NCBI RefSeq assembly: GCF_000218785.1
Contig: NZ_AFPO01000018.1
Location: 1 to 45,118 of the forward strand
Source: Idiomarina sp. A28L
Lineage (GTDB): Bacteria; Pseudomonadota; Gammaproteobacteria; Enterobacterales; Alteromonadaceae
Direction of reading: 5' to 3'
DNA: 45,118 nt
Numbering within the stretch: the first letter of the stretch is position 1; the number at the start of each line of letters is the position of its first letter. The position numbers were made by a program, and so were the translations under genes. The notes below the pieces were generated by a model. The model did no database searches. It saw nothing but the letters and a program-made list of their open reading frames with translations, and had not been told where the DNA came from. Positions 16,851 through 26,228 of this stretch are shown here, piece after piece.

Positions 16851-17792
16851 TTAATTAAAGCTTTCAGCGGCAACATCGGCCACTAATTGGCGAAACCAGC
16901 GGTGCCCTTCATCGTGTTGTAACAGAGGGCTCCAAATCATTTGTAAATCAATGGCTGGAATCGGAAATGGTGGCTTTCTCAGCACTAAATCGGGGTTATC
17001 CGCATATAGTTTTGCCGCGCGCGTGGGCAGGGTAACAATTAGCCCTTCGCGTGCTAAGTGCATTGCTACATGATAGTTGCGGGTGAATACACGAATACGC
17101 CTCTGGTGGCCAATCTTTGCCAACGCTTCATCAACCCAGCCTAACTTTTGCACGGCATCAGGTGTCATGCCAATACCCACGCCAAAGCCTGTTTTACTTA
17201 CCCAACAATGTTGGGCTGCTAGATAATTTTCCAATGAGTACTCTTGAATAAGAGGGTGCTCATGGTGAATCAAGCAGGTGAAATCATCGCTCCATAAATT
17301 TTTCTGATGAAATGATTGCGGTAAATCATCGAACCGATTGATAGCGATATCAACTTTACCGTTCTCAACATCATGAAAGCTAACATCGCTTGGTGTCATT
17401 AAATCAATAGTTACTTGTGGTGCTTGATCACGTAATGCCTTCAGTAGTGGCGACATCAAAGTAGAGGCGGCATAATCAGATACCATAATACGAAAAACTC
17501 GCTCGCTGCTCTCGGCAGTGAAGGTTCGCGAAGGCTGAATAACTTCCTCTACTGAGTAGAGAATTTGGCGAACTTGTTTTTGCATTGATAATGCGCGCTC
17601 GGTAGGCACCATACCTTCGCTTGTGCGCACTAATAGCGGATCGTTTAGCAAGTTACGTAAGCGTTTTAGGCCATTACTCATGGCCGGCTGGGTAATATTT
17701 AATTGTTCTGCGGCACGGGTAACATTTCGCTCCCGAAGTAATGCATCAAGATAGATCAAAAGATTGAGATCGATATTTCGAAAATGATTCAT
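16851..17792 (-). CDS. LysR-type transcriptional regulator divergent from aceK
   Basis: A 313-residue LysR-family regulator. Residues 1-65 form the winged helix-turn-helix (I-D-L-N-L-L-I-Y-L-D-A-L-L-R-E-R-N-V-T-R-A-A-E-Q-L-N, then Q-P-A-M-S-N-G-L-K-R-L-R). Residues 90-300 form the inducer-binding domain, ending L-Q-M-I-W-S-P-L-L-Q-H-D-E-G-H-R-W. The start resembles the NodD/LinR-like group. It reads away from aceK across about 100 bases, the usual arrangement for a LysR protein that controls its neighbour and itself. A role in glyoxylate-bypass control is inferred from position; the inducer is unknown. Confidence 0.9.
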   Translation of the reverse strand: MNHFRNIDLNLLIYLDALLRERNVTRAAEQLNITQPAMSNGLKRLRNLLNDPLLVRTSEGMVPTERALSMQKQVRQILYSVEEVIQPSRTFTAESSERVFRIMVSDYAASTLMSPLLKALRDQAPQVTIDLMTPSDVSFHDVENGKVDIAINRFDDLPQSFHQKNLWSDDFTCLIHHEHPLIQEYSLENYLAAQHCWVSKTGFGVGIGMTPDAVQKLGWVDEALAKIGHQRRIRVFTRNYHVAMHLAREGLIVTLPTRAAKLYADNPDLVLRKPPFPIPAIDLQMIWSPLLQHDEGHRWFRQLVADVAAESFN

Positions 17793-17894
17793 CAGATGAA
17801 TTGCCTATTCTGATTATAATAAATAAGATGAATGAATTATAAAGAAGCAATTCAGAACTGCAATGTTAGTTCCGGTATTTTAGGAGAATAGTTT
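17793..17894. promoter_or_regulatory. LysR/aceK divergent promoter region
   Basis: AT-rich 102-base gap with the LysR gene leaving left and aceK leaving right. It contains TGAATTGCCTAT (17797-17808) and ATGAATGAAT (17828-17837); close forms of both occur upstream of aceB (24179-24189 and 24194-24203). AGGAGA (17882-17887) is the ribosome site of aceK. The first element also overlaps the weak ribosome site of the LysR gene. Confidence 0.4.
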
Positions 17895-19631
17895 ATGGCG
17901 GAGGCTCGCCGCATAGCACGCTTGATATTGCAGGGTTTTCAGCATCACTATCAACTCTTTCAAGATATCACTAATACTGCAGAAGAACATTTTACTGCTC
18001 GAGCTTGGGATAAATTGCAGGCAGCGGCGCGGGATCGTATTTCCTTTTACGATTTGCGAGTTCAAGAAACTATTGCGCTGTTGAATCAAGAAATTGTTAC
18101 TGATGAACCCAACACCGAGCTTTGGCAAGAAGTAAGAAGTATTTACGAAGAGCTACTGCAGTTTCACCCACAGGCAGAACTTGCCGAAACCTTCTTCAAC
18201 TCTGTATTTTGTAAACTTTTTCACCGACGGTATTTTCACAATCAATTTATATTTGTGGAATCAACGTTAGCGCGGAGAATTCCTTTACCGGTAGAAACCG
18301 AGTACCAAAGTTATTTCCCGGTTGCTGAAGGTGTTCGTGAAACCTTGCGTAGAATCATTCATGAAATGCATTTCACCGCTAAATTTGCAGATTTAGAGGC
18401 AAATATTTCCCAGTTAATGCGCGCTTTTCAGCGTCAGGCTAATATAAGAGCGCTTGCCGCCCATCAAATGCGCCTTGATGTACTGCAAAACCCCTTCTAC
18501 CGGAATAAAGCGGCTTATGTAGTAGGGCGTATTGTTACGGAAAGCCAGCAATATCCGTTCATTGTGCCCGTGTTAGTAGATAAACAAGGTGAGCTTTTTC
18601 TGGATGCATTGATTACTGATGTGAATCAGATGACGATTATTTTCAGTTTTTCTCGTGCCTATTTCATGGTGAACACGCGAGCGCCATCGGCGTTGGTTCG
18701 TTTTTTAAAAGGGCTCATGCCGCGAAAAACACTTGCTGAGCTTTACTCTGCTATCGGCCTACATAAACAAGGCAAAACCGAGTTTTATCGTGAATTATTA
18801 TCCCATTTGGCAGAATCTGATGAGCAAATGGTAGCAGCGCCTGGTATTCGTGGTTTAGTAATGATGGTGTTCACACTGCCTTCGTTTCCCTATGTGTTTA
18901 AGGTGATCCGAGATGAGTTTGGTGAGAGCAAACCCTTTGGCCGCGATACGGTGTTAGAACGTTACCAATTGGTTAAGCGCCACGATCGAGTGGGGCGAAT
19001 GGCAGATACCATAGAGTATTCTAATGTAGCTCTACCTCTAAGTTGCATTTCTGCCGATTTGCTTGCGGAGCTAAAAACTAGCATTGGCAGTTCTTTGGAG
19101 TTCGAGGACGATTTGCTGATAATTCGCCATCTCTACATTGAAAAACGAATGACACCGCTGAATATCTACCTAGAGTATGCCAATGAGGCAGAAACCGAGG
19201 CTATCATTCAAGATTATGGCCAGGCCTTAAAGGATATGTTGGCGGCAAATATTTTTCCAGGCGATATGTTATTGAAAAACTTTGGTGTAACGCGCACCAA
19301 GCGTGTGGTTTTTTATGACTATGATGAGGTTCAATATCTGCATGAAATGAATTTTCGCGAACTACCAAAATCCCAATCAATGGAAGATTCTTTGCAAGAT
19401 GCCGGTTCCATATCAGTAGCACCAAACGATGTATTCCCAGAACAACTGCCGCAATATGTGTTCTATAACCCGAAACTTCGCGGGCGTTTCTTAGCGCTAT
19501 ATCCCGAGCTGGCTTATGCGAGTTATTGGCGCGAGCAGCAAGATAAAATTAAAGCGGGCGTTATCGCCGATATATTTCCTTACCCGCAAGCCATTCGCTT
19601 TCTTCATGTGAGGTATGATGAGGCCACCTAG
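17895..19631 (+). CDS. aceK: Isocitrate dehydrogenase kinase/phosphatase
   Basis: A 578-residue protein matching AceK in length and sequence (start A-R-R-I-A-R-L-I-L-Q-G-F-Q-H-H-Y, middle P-Y-V-F-K-V-I-R-D-E-F-G-E-S-K, later Y-D-Y-D-E-V-Q-Y-L). AceK phosphorylates isocitrate dehydrogenase to inactivate it and also removes the phosphate, directing isocitrate to the glyoxylate bypass on acetate or fatty acids. The V-F-K-V lysine and the D-Y-D-E stretch fit the nucleotide-binding and metal-binding parts of its kinase-like fold. In Escherichia coli it is the last gene of aceBAK; here it is on the opposite strand to aceBA, beside a LysR gene, so its expression is uncoupled from them. Confidence 0.95.
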   Translation: MAEARRIARLILQGFQHHYQLFQDITNTAEEHFTARAWDKLQAAARDRISFYDLRVQETIALLNQEIVTDEPNTELWQEVRSIYEELLQFHPQAELAETFFNSVFCKLFHRRYFHNQFIFVESTLARRIPLPVETEYQSYFPVAEGVRETLRRIIHEMHFTAKFADLEANISQLMRAFQRQANIRALAAHQMRLDVLQNPFYRNKAAYVVGRIVTESQQYPFIVPVLVDKQGELFLDALITDVNQMTIIFSFSRAYFMVNTRAPSALVRFLKGLMPRKTLAELYSAIGLHKQGKTEFYRELLSHLAESDEQMVAAPGIRGLVMMVFTLPSFPYVFKVIRDEFGESKPFGRDTVLERYQLVKRHDRVGRMADTIEYSNVALPLSCISADLLAELKTSIGSSLEFEDDLLIIRHLYIEKRMTPLNIYLEYANEAETEAIIQDYGQALKDMLAANIFPGDMLLKNFGVTRTKRVVFYDYDEVQYLHEMNFRELPKSQSMEDSLQDAGSISVAPNDVFPEQLPQYVFYNPKLRGRFLALYPELAYASYWREQQDKIKAGVIADIFPYPQAIRFLHVRYDEAT

Positions 19632-19705
19632 AAAGTTTTCTTTGTGATATCAAGGTATTCGAACTAAGCTAAATTGAATTTAATAAAAATAATAACGAGG
19701 TGTTT

Positions 19706-21067
19706 ATGGTTCGCAGTATCATTTTTTGTGTACTAATCGCATGCGCGTGGCCTGTTCAGGCGGAGAAAATAGCACTAGTTGGGGGGCGGCTGATCGATGG
19801 CACCGTTGCTGAACCCCTTTTACGCAGTGTTGTTTTAATTGAAAACGGTGTTATTCAGCAAGTAGGTACTGTGGATACGTTGCAGGTTCCAGAGGGATAT
19901 CGAGAAATAAATATGGGTGGGCATGATTTACTCCCCGGGCTTTGGGAAAACCATGCACATTTGATGTTAGTTGGGCACGCAGATTACCCACATTGGAATG
20001 CAACATATTCAGATCGCTTCGAGAGCGAGATTATGCCAGCGGCAGCGTTGCAACTTCTTCTTGCTGGCGTAACGAGCACGCGAGATTTGGGCGCGCCCTT
20101 GGCGGCTTCTAAGAATGTTAAGGAAGCTATTCGAAGTGGCCGAATTCCCGGTCCTCATTTATATACTACGGGGCCGTTTTTGCAGCATGAAGTAGCTGAA
20201 TGGCAACGCGATTACCGCTGGGAAGTGAGAACAGTGGCCGAAGCCCAAGGCCGCGTTCGCCAGTTACATGAAGCAGGCATGGAAATGGTTAAGTTAATTG
20301 ACCACGACGATATGGAAAGAGAGGTTGCCCAGGCTATTGTGGATGAAGCGCATAGATTGGGTATGAAGGTAGTTGGGCACGCCCATAAACCGGATGAAAT
20401 TCGTGTTGGTTTAGATATCGGTATTGATAACTTCGAACATACCGGGCTGACAACGGCACCGGGGTATCCGCAAGATATTCTCGATGCCCTAATTGAGCGA
20501 ACTGCAACAGGCATTTTTGATGGTTTATTGTTTTGGACGCCAACCGTAGAAGGTTTATGGAACTACACAAATACTGTTCAGAATCCTACGCGTTTGGACG
20601 ATCCATGCTGGGAGCAGGGATTATCAACCGATATTATTGCTGATATTCGTTCGTCGATTACGCAACCTGCACAGCTTGGCTACATGCAACTCACGCCTTT
20701 ACGCCGTTCAACGTTAAGAAACAAAATCGCCCAGTTGAAAGAAACCGGAGTGGTTATGTTGATTGGTACTGATAGTGGTATTCCAATGAAATTTCATTGC
20801 CAATCAACTTGGCAAGAAATGGCTTGGTGGGTAGAGGTTATGGAATTTGATGCCATGGAAACTATCCGCGCGGCAACGTATTGGCCGGCAGTGATGATGG
20901 GCGTGCAAGATCGTTTCGGCTCTGTTCAAGAAGGGAAAGTGGCCGATATTATCGCGGTACGAGGTGATGTTCTTCGTTATATTAATTTACTGCAACGAGT
21001 TGATTTTGTAATGAAAGAAGGCGTTGTTTATAAACAGGAAGGGCAAGTACAAGAATCAGCTTTATAG
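19706..21067 (+). CDS. Exported metal-dependent amidohydrolase
   Basis: A secreted amidohydrolase of about 453 residues. I take the ATG at 19706, five bases after GAGG, rather than the GTG at 19700. The signal peptide is short (V-R-S-I-I-F-C-V-L-I-A-C-A-W-P-V-Q-A). All metal positions are recognisable: H-A-H in W-E-N-H-A-H-L, K in M-V-K-L-I-D, H in V-V-G-H-A-H and F-E-H-T-G, and D in I-G-T-D-S-G. It belongs to the imidazolonepropionase/Xaa-Pro-dipeptidase-like cluster, which hydrolyses cyclic amides or dipeptides. It follows aceK by about 75 bases and may share its transcript, ending at the bidirectional hairpin at 21079. Confidence 0.88.
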   Translation: MVRSIIFCVLIACAWPVQAEKIALVGGRLIDGTVAEPLLRSVVLIENGVIQQVGTVDTLQVPEGYREINMGGHDLLPGLWENHAHLMLVGHADYPHWNATYSDRFESEIMPAAALQLLLAGVTSTRDLGAPLAASKNVKEAIRSGRIPGPHLYTTGPFLQHEVAEWQRDYRWEVRTVAEAQGRVRQLHEAGMEMVKLIDHDDMEREVAQAIVDEAHRLGMKVVGHAHKPDEIRVGLDIGIDNFEHTGLTTAPGYPQDILDALIERTATGIFDGLLFWTPTVEGLWNYTNTVQNPTRLDDPCWEQGLSTDIIADIRSSITQPAQLGYMQLTPLRRSTLRNKIAQLKETGVVMLIGTDSGIPMKFHCQSTWQEMAWWVEVMEFDAMETIRAATYWPAVMMGVQDRFGSVQEGKVADIIAVRGDVLRYINLLQRVDFVMKEGVVYKQEGQVQESAL

Positions 21068-21078
21068 TGTAAATAAAA

Positions 21079-21108
21079 GATTGGGGAGCAGCCTCCCCAA
21101 TCTCTTTT
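21079..21108. terminator. Bidirectional terminator between the amidohydrolase and aceA
   Basis: A ten-base perfect stem GATTGGGGAG (21079-21088) with CTCCCCAATC (21093-21102), loop CAGC, then TCTTTT on the plus strand and T-rich sequence on the minus strand. It serves the converging amidohydrolase and aceA transcripts. Confidence 0.9.
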
Positions 21109-21123
21109 AATCAGAGCAGCAGG

Positions 21124-22449
21124 TTAAGAAAACTGCTCTTCTTCGGTAGAGCCTTTAAGTGCGGTTACTGAAGAAATGCCACCTTGAATTACATTGGTTA
21201 CATGATCAAAGTAACCCGTACCCACTTCTTGCTGATGCGCTACGAAGGTGTAACCACGATCTGCTGAGGCAAACTCCTCTTCTTGTAGCTTCACGTATGC
21301 CGACATATCGTTGCGAGCATAATCATAAGCAAGGTTAAACATGTGATACCACATGTTATGGACACCGGCCAAGGTAATGAACTGGAACTTATAGCCCATA
21401 GCGGCGAGCTCCCGTTGGAATTTGGCAATGGTGGCATCATCAAGATTTCGCTTCCAGTTAAACGAAGGTGAGCAATTGTAAGCCAACAGTTTACCGGGAT
21501 ATTTAGCGTGTATGGCCTCGGCAAACTGGCGTGCTTCTTCGAGATCAGGTTTAGCCGTTTCGCACCAAACCAGATCAGCAAAAGGAGCATAGGCAAGGCC
21601 GCGAGAGATAGCCTGATCAATACCAGCTTTTACTTTGTAAAAACCTTCCGCTGTGCGCTCACCGGTTAAGAATGGTGTATCGTTGGGATCTACATCATTG
21701 GTTAGTAAATCGGCAGCATTAGCATCGGTGCGTGCCACAATTAGGGTATCAGTGCCAGAAACATCGGCGGCTAAACGAGCTGCAATTAATTTTTGCACTG
21801 CTTCTTGCGTGGGTACTAACACCTTACCGCCCATGTGGCCGCATTTTTTCACGGAAGCGAGCTGATCTTCAAAGTGAACTCCGGCGGCACCGGCTTTGAT
21901 CATACCCAGCATGAGTTCATAGGCATTGAGTACTCCACCAAAACCGGCTTCAGCATCGGCAACGATAGGCGCGAAATAATCAACATAGCCTTCATCTTCT
22001 GGGCCAATGCCTTTCGACCACTGAATTTGATCGGCACGAGTAAAAGAATTATTAATGCGCTCTACTACTTTCGGCACCGAATCTACTGGATATAGCGATT
22101 GATCCGGGTACATACTTGCCGCTGAATTATTATCGGCAGCTACCTGCCAACCCGATAGGTAGATAGCTTGTAGGCCAGCTTTTACTTGTTGTACGGCTTG
22201 GCCTCCGGTAAGAGCACCTAAAGCGTTCACATAGTTCTTACCGAACTTATCCTGTGCTGCGCCATTAACTAACCGCCAGAGCTTCTCGGCACCCTTTTCT
22301 GCGTGAGTGTGCGCGGTTTTCCGCGAGCCTCTTAAACGAATAACTTCTTCGGCTGAATAAGTTCGTTCAACGCCTTTCCAACGCTCCTCGGTAGCCCATT
22401 TTTGCTCCAGCGCTTCCACTTCTTTTTGCATGTGCTTTGGTGTTGTCAT
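21124..22449 (-). CDS. aceA: Isocitrate lyase
   Basis: A 441-residue isocitrate lyase, close to the 434 residues of the Escherichia coli enzyme. It cleaves isocitrate to glyoxylate and succinate, the first step of the glyoxylate bypass. The signature with the catalytic cysteine, K-K-C-G-H-M-G-G-K, is intact, as are the metal-binding stretch D-A-E-A-G-F-G-G and the later [14 protein letters not shown] gives a good ribosome site for the ATG. It lies 41 bases downstream of aceB on the same strand, so the two form an operon in the usual aceB-aceA order. Confidence 0.97.
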   Translation of the reverse strand: MTTPKHMQKEVEALEQKWATEERWKGVERTYSAEEVIRLRGSRKTAHTHAEKGAEKLWRLVNGAAQDKFGKNYVNALGALTGGQAVQQVKAGLQAIYLSGWQVAADNNSAASMYPDQSLYPVDSVPKVVERINNSFTRADQIQWSKGIGPEDEGYVDYFAPIVADAEAGFGGVLNAYELMLGMIKAGAAGVHFEDQLASVKKCGHMGGKVLVPTQEAVQKLIAARLAADVSGTDTLIVARTDANAADLLTNDVDPNDTPFLTGERTAEGFYKVKAGIDQAISRGLAYAPFADLVWCETAKPDLEEARQFAEAIHAKYPGKLLAYNCSPSFNWKRNLDDATIAKFQRELAAMGYKFQFITLAGVHNMWYHMFNLAYDYARNDMSAYVKLQEEEFASADRGYTFVAHQQEVGTGYFDHVTNVIQGGISSVTALKGSTEEEQFS

Positions 22450-22490
22450 GGTTGTATTCCTTGTTGAATATAGTAGTTAAGTTCTGATTT

Positions 22491-24092
22491 CTATAGATAC
22501 TGGTAACCGGTCAGCGTAAGGAACTCGGTGAGTTCATCGGCTGTGGTAATCTCGTCGAGTAACGTTTTCGCAGTAGCAAAATTTTCGCTCTGCCAGCGTT
22601 CTGTTCCTACCTCATCAGCAACAACCTTTGCTTCCTCTTCTAGCATGCTGCGAAATAGCGCTTTGGTAACAGTTCGGCCATCGTTGAGTGCTTTTTGATG
22701 GTGAATCCATTGCCAAATTGATGTGCGTGATATCTCTGCGGTAGCGGCATCTTCCATTAGCCCGTAAATCGGCACGCAGCCCTTACCGGATAACCAAGCC
22801 GCGATATATTGCAATGCAACGCGAATATTAGTGCGCATGCCTGCCTCAGTGCGTTCACCTGCGCTCGGTTCGAGCAAATCTGCTGCGCTGATTTCTGCAT
22901 CTTGATCCCGGCTAACATGCAGTTGGTTCGGGTAATCGCCAAGGTATTTGGCGGCAACATCGCGAACGGTTGGCGCTAAGCCGGGGTGGGCTATCCATGT
23001 ACCATCATGGCCATTGCTAAACTCAAGTTCTTTATCGGCTTTTACTTTATTCAGAATTTCGGTATTTTCACTTTCGTTTTTACTAGGAATAAATGCAGCC
23101 ATGCCACCCATAGCCAAGGCACCGCGTTGATGGCAGGTTTTTATGAGTAAACGAGAATAAGCGCTTAAGAAGGGTTGATTCATGCTCACTACTTGGCGAT
23201 CGGGGAGCACGCGATTTGGGTGTGCGCGTAAGGTTTTAATATAGCTAAATATATAATCCCAGCGGCCGCAATTTAGGCCAACAATATGGTGGCGCAAGCT
23301 GTGCAATATTTCGTGCATTTGAAATACGGCGGGTAATGTTTCGATAAGCACAGTACAACGAACAGTACCGCGAGGTTGTTTCAGCTTATCTTCTAAATAG
23401 CTAAATACATCGTTCCACCACAGGGCCTCTTGATGATGCTGAAGCTTGGGCACATACAGATACACACCGCTGCCTTTGGCAGCTCGAGATTTATAGTTGT
23501 GCAGGAAATACAGAATAAAATCGAGCAGGGCACCTGGAACCGCTTGGCCATCAACTAACAAATGCTTTTCGGGAAGATGCAGGCCTCGCACACGGGCAAT
23601 CAACATGGCGGGTTTTTCTCTTAATACATATTGTTTTCCGCTAACAGGATCGATGTGCTCTATGCTGCCAAGGTTGGCATCGCGTAAATTGATTTGCCCT
23701 TGAATCAAGCCTTCCCAGGTAGGTGATTGGGCATCTTCGAAATCAGCCATAAATACATCAACATCGGCATTTAAAGCATTGATAATCATTTTTCGCTCAA
23801 CTGGGCCAGTGATTTCTAAATGACGTTTTTGCAAATCTTTTGGAATTGCAGCCACTTTCCATTGGCTAGCTCGAATAGGAGCCGTTTCTGCTGCGAAATC
23901 CGGCAGGGCGCCTTGATCGTAGTGTTGTTGTGCCACTTCACGGCATGCGAGAAGCTCTTGCAAGCGAGGGCGAAATTTTCGAGTAAGCTCAACAATAAGT
24001 GCTTGCGCTTGTTCGGTGAATATTTCCTGAAATTGAGCCGGTAGCGTTTCAGTAAAAACTAGTTCGTTTAGATTATTTTTTTGCTTGCTCAT
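22491..24092 (-). CDS. aceB: Malate synthase A
   Basis: A 533-residue malate synthase of the A isoform, the same length as Escherichia coli AceB. It condenses glyoxylate with acetyl-CoA to malate, completing the bypass begun by AceA. Recognisable parts are V-D-V-F-M-A-D-F-E-D-A-Q-S-P-T-W, the glyoxylate-site R-G-L-H-L-P-E-K-H-L, the acid region V-L-I-E-T-L-P-A-V-F-Q-M, and G-L-N-C-G-R-W-D-Y-I-F-S. First gene of the aceB-aceA unit. Its upstream region shares short elements with the LysR/aceK gap, which may reflect common control. Confidence 0.97.
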   Translation of the reverse strand: MSKQKNNLNELVFTETLPAQFQEIFTEQAQALIVELTRKFRPRLQELLACREVAQQHYDQGALPDFAAETAPIRASQWKVAAIPKDLQKRHLEITGPVERKMIINALNADVDVFMADFEDAQSPTWEGLIQGQINLRDANLGSIEHIDPVSGKQYVLREKPAMLIARVRGLHLPEKHLLVDGQAVPGALLDFILYFLHNYKSRAAKGSGVYLYVPKLQHHQEALWWNDVFSYLEDKLKQPRGTVRCTVLIETLPAVFQMHEILHSLRHHIVGLNCGRWDYIFSYIKTLRAHPNRVLPDRQVVSMNQPFLSAYSRLLIKTCHQRGALAMGGMAAFIPSKNESENTEILNKVKADKELEFSNGHDGTWIAHPGLAPTVRDVAAKYLGDYPNQLHVSRDQDAEISAADLLEPSAGERTEAGMRTNIRVALQYIAAWLSGKGCVPIYGLMEDAATAEISRTSIWQWIHHQKALNDGRTVTKALFRSMLEEEAKVVADEVGTERWQSENFATAKTLLDEITTADELTEFLTLTGYQYL

Positions 24093-24240
24093 AATAAAAC
24101 CTAATTTGTTAGTTCAATGTTAACTTGCAAATTAGTATGAGCTTACAATTAATATTCATCCAATCTATGCAAAAAATTATAGGCATTCACATAATGAATG
24201 AATAGGGCGCATTAGTTTTCTGAATAGTGAAGCAGAGGGC
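24093..24240 (-). promoter_or_regulatory. Upstream region of the aceBA operon
   Basis: AT-rich non-coding DNA before aceB. ATAGGCATTCA (24179-24189) is close to the reverse complement of TGAATTGCCTAT from the LysR/aceK gap, and ATGAATGAAT (24194-24203) is identical to 17828-17837. These are candidate LysR-protein sites about 90-110 bases before the start codon. No confident -35/-10 pair was found. Confidence 0.35.
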
Positions 24241-24242
24241 AT

Positions 24243-24270
24243 AAAAAAAGCGAACCCGGAGGTTCGCTTT
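24243..24270 (-). terminator. Rho-independent terminator of nhaD
   Basis: Stem AAAGCGAACC (24247-24256) with GGTTCGCTTT (24261-24270) and a four-base loop. Read on the minus strand it ends in a run of T residues. It lies about 24 bases after the nhaD stop codon. Confidence 0.9.
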
Positions 24271-24293
24271 CTTCTGCTAAAGCATATGAGCTA

Positions 24294-25742
24294 TTACACG
24301 GTGCCGTAAAGATCAAACAAGCTTGCATTCAGCCATAGGTGCATAAATATACTAGCTATGTAACCTAAGAATATTGCTGGCGCCCACTTTAAGTGCGTCA
24401 TAAAGGTATAGTAGCCTCGAGCCTGCCCCATAAGTGCAACACCTGCTGCAGAACCTACTGAAAGTAAACTACCACCGGTACCTGCGGTTAAAGTAATTAG
24501 AAGCCATTGGCCATGCGACATTTCCGGCTGCATAGTTAACACCGCAAACATAACTGGAATGTTATCGATAACCGCAGAGGCAATACCTAAAACTACGTTA
24601 GCGTAGGTGGGGTTCCATTCGTTGTAGAGAAAATCTGACATCAAGCCTAGATAACCCAAGAATCCAAGGCCACCTACACACATTACAACGCCATAGAAGA
24701 ATAATAGGGTATCCCACTCAGCTCTGGATACACGGCTGAATACATCGAACGGCACAACACTACCCAAACGCTTTAAACGTTCCTGATCGCCAACTCGCTC
24801 GGCCATGGCCTTTTTGCGAGCAAGAGAACCAGGAAGTGTCATGCGTAAGAAGTAACCGAAAAATTGTAGGTAACCAAGCCCCATCATCATACCTAAAACC
24901 GGCGGAAGGTTGAGGAAGGTGTGGCAAGCCACAGCGGTGGCAATAGTAAGTAGAAAGAGCGCCATAATACGGAACGCGCCGCGCTTTAACTCAACGCTTT
25001 CACTCATTGCCGATGGCTTACGGTTTTCGATAAAGAAGCTCATGATTATCGATGGAATAAGGAAGTTAACTAGCGCTGGAATCATGAGTACTAAGAATTC
25101 TTGCGCTGCAACCATACCTGCTTGCCAAACCATTAGCGTGGTAATATCGCCAAACGGGCTGAAAGCACCACCGGCATTTGCCGCTACAACAATATTCACG
25201 CAGCAGATACCAATGAATTTTTTATCACCTTCGGCAACTTTCATTACCACCGCACACATCAGTAATGCCGTAGTAAGGTTATCGGCTATTGGTGATATTA
25301 CAAACGAGAGAATGCCGGTAATCCAGAATAGTGAGCGGTAGCTAAACCCTTTACGAATCAACCATGAGCGCAAGCCATCAAATAAACGACGTTCTTCTAA
25401 GGCGTTAATGTATGTCATTGCTACTAGCAAAAATAACATCAACTCAGAGAACTCTAAAAGCGTTTGCCTAAATGCGTGTTCAGCCGAATCTTGCATGCCT
25501 TGTTGGGTATAAACCCAACCAATTAAAATCCAAATTATCCCCGCAGCAACTAGAACAGGTTTAGATTTACGCATATGCAGCTTTTCTTCACCCATAACCA
25601 AAATATAGGCAAGAACGAAAATACCGAGCGCAAAAAAGCCGATGGTGGTGTTGGTCATATCAAGTTCTGGAACAGCGGCATAAGCGGGTGCGCTTAAAAA
25701 TGTTCCAAAAATTAGAGCTAGTATTCCTATTGCAATTTTCAT
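24294..25742 (-). CDS. nhaD: Na+/H+ antiporter, NhaD type
   Basis: An inner-membrane antiporter of the NhaD branch of the ion transporter superfamily. I prefer the ATG at 25742 (M-K-I-A-I-G-I-L-A-L, about 482 residues) to an ATG ten codons earlier, because it follows a GCAGG ribosome site and begins a signal-like helix ending A-P-A-Y-A. About twelve more membrane segments follow. Telling stretches are I-A-D-N-L-T-T-A-L-L, A-N-A-G-G-A-F-S-P-F-G-D-I-T-T-L-M and I-D-N-I-P-V-M-F-A-V-L, which carry the conserved Asp and Thr residues of the group. NhaD exchanges cytoplasmic Na+ or Li+ for protons at alkaline pH, common in marine and haloalkaliphilic bacteria. Confidence 0.93.
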   Translation of the reverse strand: MKIAIGILALIFGTFLSAPAYAAVPELDMTNTTIGFFALGIFVLAYILVMGEEKLHMRKSKPVLVAAGIIWILIGWVYTQQGMQDSAEHAFRQTLLEFSELMLFLLVAMTYINALEERRLFDGLRSWLIRKGFSYRSLFWITGILSFVISPIADNLTTALLMCAVVMKVAEGDKKFIGICCVNIVVAANAGGAFSPFGDITTLMVWQAGMVAAQEFLVLMIPALVNFLIPSIIMSFFIENRKPSAMSESVELKRGAFRIMALFLLTIATAVACHTFLNLPPVLGMMMGLGYLQFFGYFLRMTLPGSLARKKAMAERVGDQERLKRLGSVVPFDVFSRVSRAEWDTLLFFYGVVMCVGGLGFLGYLGLMSDFLYNEWNPTYANVVLGIASAVIDNIPVMFAVLTMQPEMSHGQWLLITLTAGTGGSLLSVGSAAGVALMGQARGYYTFMTHLKWAPAIFLGYIASIFMHLWLNASLFDLYGTV

Positions 25743-25971
25743 TTCTAAAACCTGCATATAATAGGCATGCACTTGGGTGCTGGCCGAGCTTAGACTTCGA
25801 AGGGAGGGGCTATTTTTTTTGGGGCTATCGCGGCTAGAATTGGATATTCTTGCTTGAACCCCTAGAAAAAGCGCGGCAAGGGTAACACAAATTTTGAAAA
25901 TTGCGAGGGGAATATCAAATTTTTATATACTAACAGTAGATATTAGCTGAAATGGGTATTTTAGATATTAA

Positions 25972-26000
25972 AAAGCCCCGCTATTGCTAGCGAGGCCTTT
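25972..26000 (-). terminator. Terminator of the tRNA-Phe transcript
   Basis: Read on the minus strand, GCCTCGCTA pairs with TAGCGGGGC (one T-G wobble) around a GCAA loop and is followed by five T residues. It begins eight bases after the tRNA CCA end. The wobble pairs only on the minus strand, which fits that direction. Confidence 0.88.
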
Positions 26001-26007
26001 CAAATAA

Positions 26008-26083
26008 TGGTGCCCGGAGGCGGAATCGAACCACCGACACGGGGATTTTCAATCCCCTGCTCTACCGACTGAGCTATCCGGGC
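26008..26083 (-). tRNA. tRNA-Phe (anticodon GAA)
   Basis: A 76-base tRNA on the minus strand with encoded CCA. The acceptor stem is GCCCGGA/TCCGGGC, the D-arm GCTC...GAGC, the anticodon stem GGGGA/TCCCC with loop TTGAAAA (anticodon GAA), and the T-arm GGTGG-TTCGATT-CCGCC. It has its own promoter and terminator, so it is a single-gene transcription unit between speA and nhaD. Confidence 0.98.
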
Positions 26084-26119
26084 AAATCTTGCTTTACGCT
26101 GCTGCGTAATGTGGGTGCA

Positions 26120-26148
26120 ATTAAACGTTTTCTGAGAGTTGAAGTCAA
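26120..26148 (-). promoter_or_regulatory. Promoter of tRNA-Phe
   Basis: On the minus strand, TTGACT (26148-26143), exactly 17 bases, then TTTAAT (26125-26120). The tRNA begins about 30 bases after the expected start site. The near-consensus -35 and optimal spacing fit a strong stable-RNA promoter. Confidence 0.85.
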
Positions 26149-26174
26149 CCGCTTTTTGGCGTTTGCCGTTCAAC

Positions 26175-26213
26175 TGCTCAGGAAATGCCCATTTCTAATG
26201 CTTTTCCTGAGCA
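26175..26213 (-). terminator. Hairpin after speA, possible terminator
   Basis: TGCTCAGGAAA (26175-26185) and TTTCCTGAGCA (26203-26213) form a perfect 11-base stem with a 17-base loop, 15 bases past the speA stop. No T-run follows on the minus strand, so it is either a processing or stability hairpin or a weak terminator. Confidence 0.45.
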
Positions 26214-26228
26214 AAGTGCTTCTTTAAC

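Noticed and set aside
24910-25341. 143-codon plus-strand open frame inside nhaD
   Set aside because: It mirrors membrane-helix codons of nhaD and shows no start signal or family resemblance.
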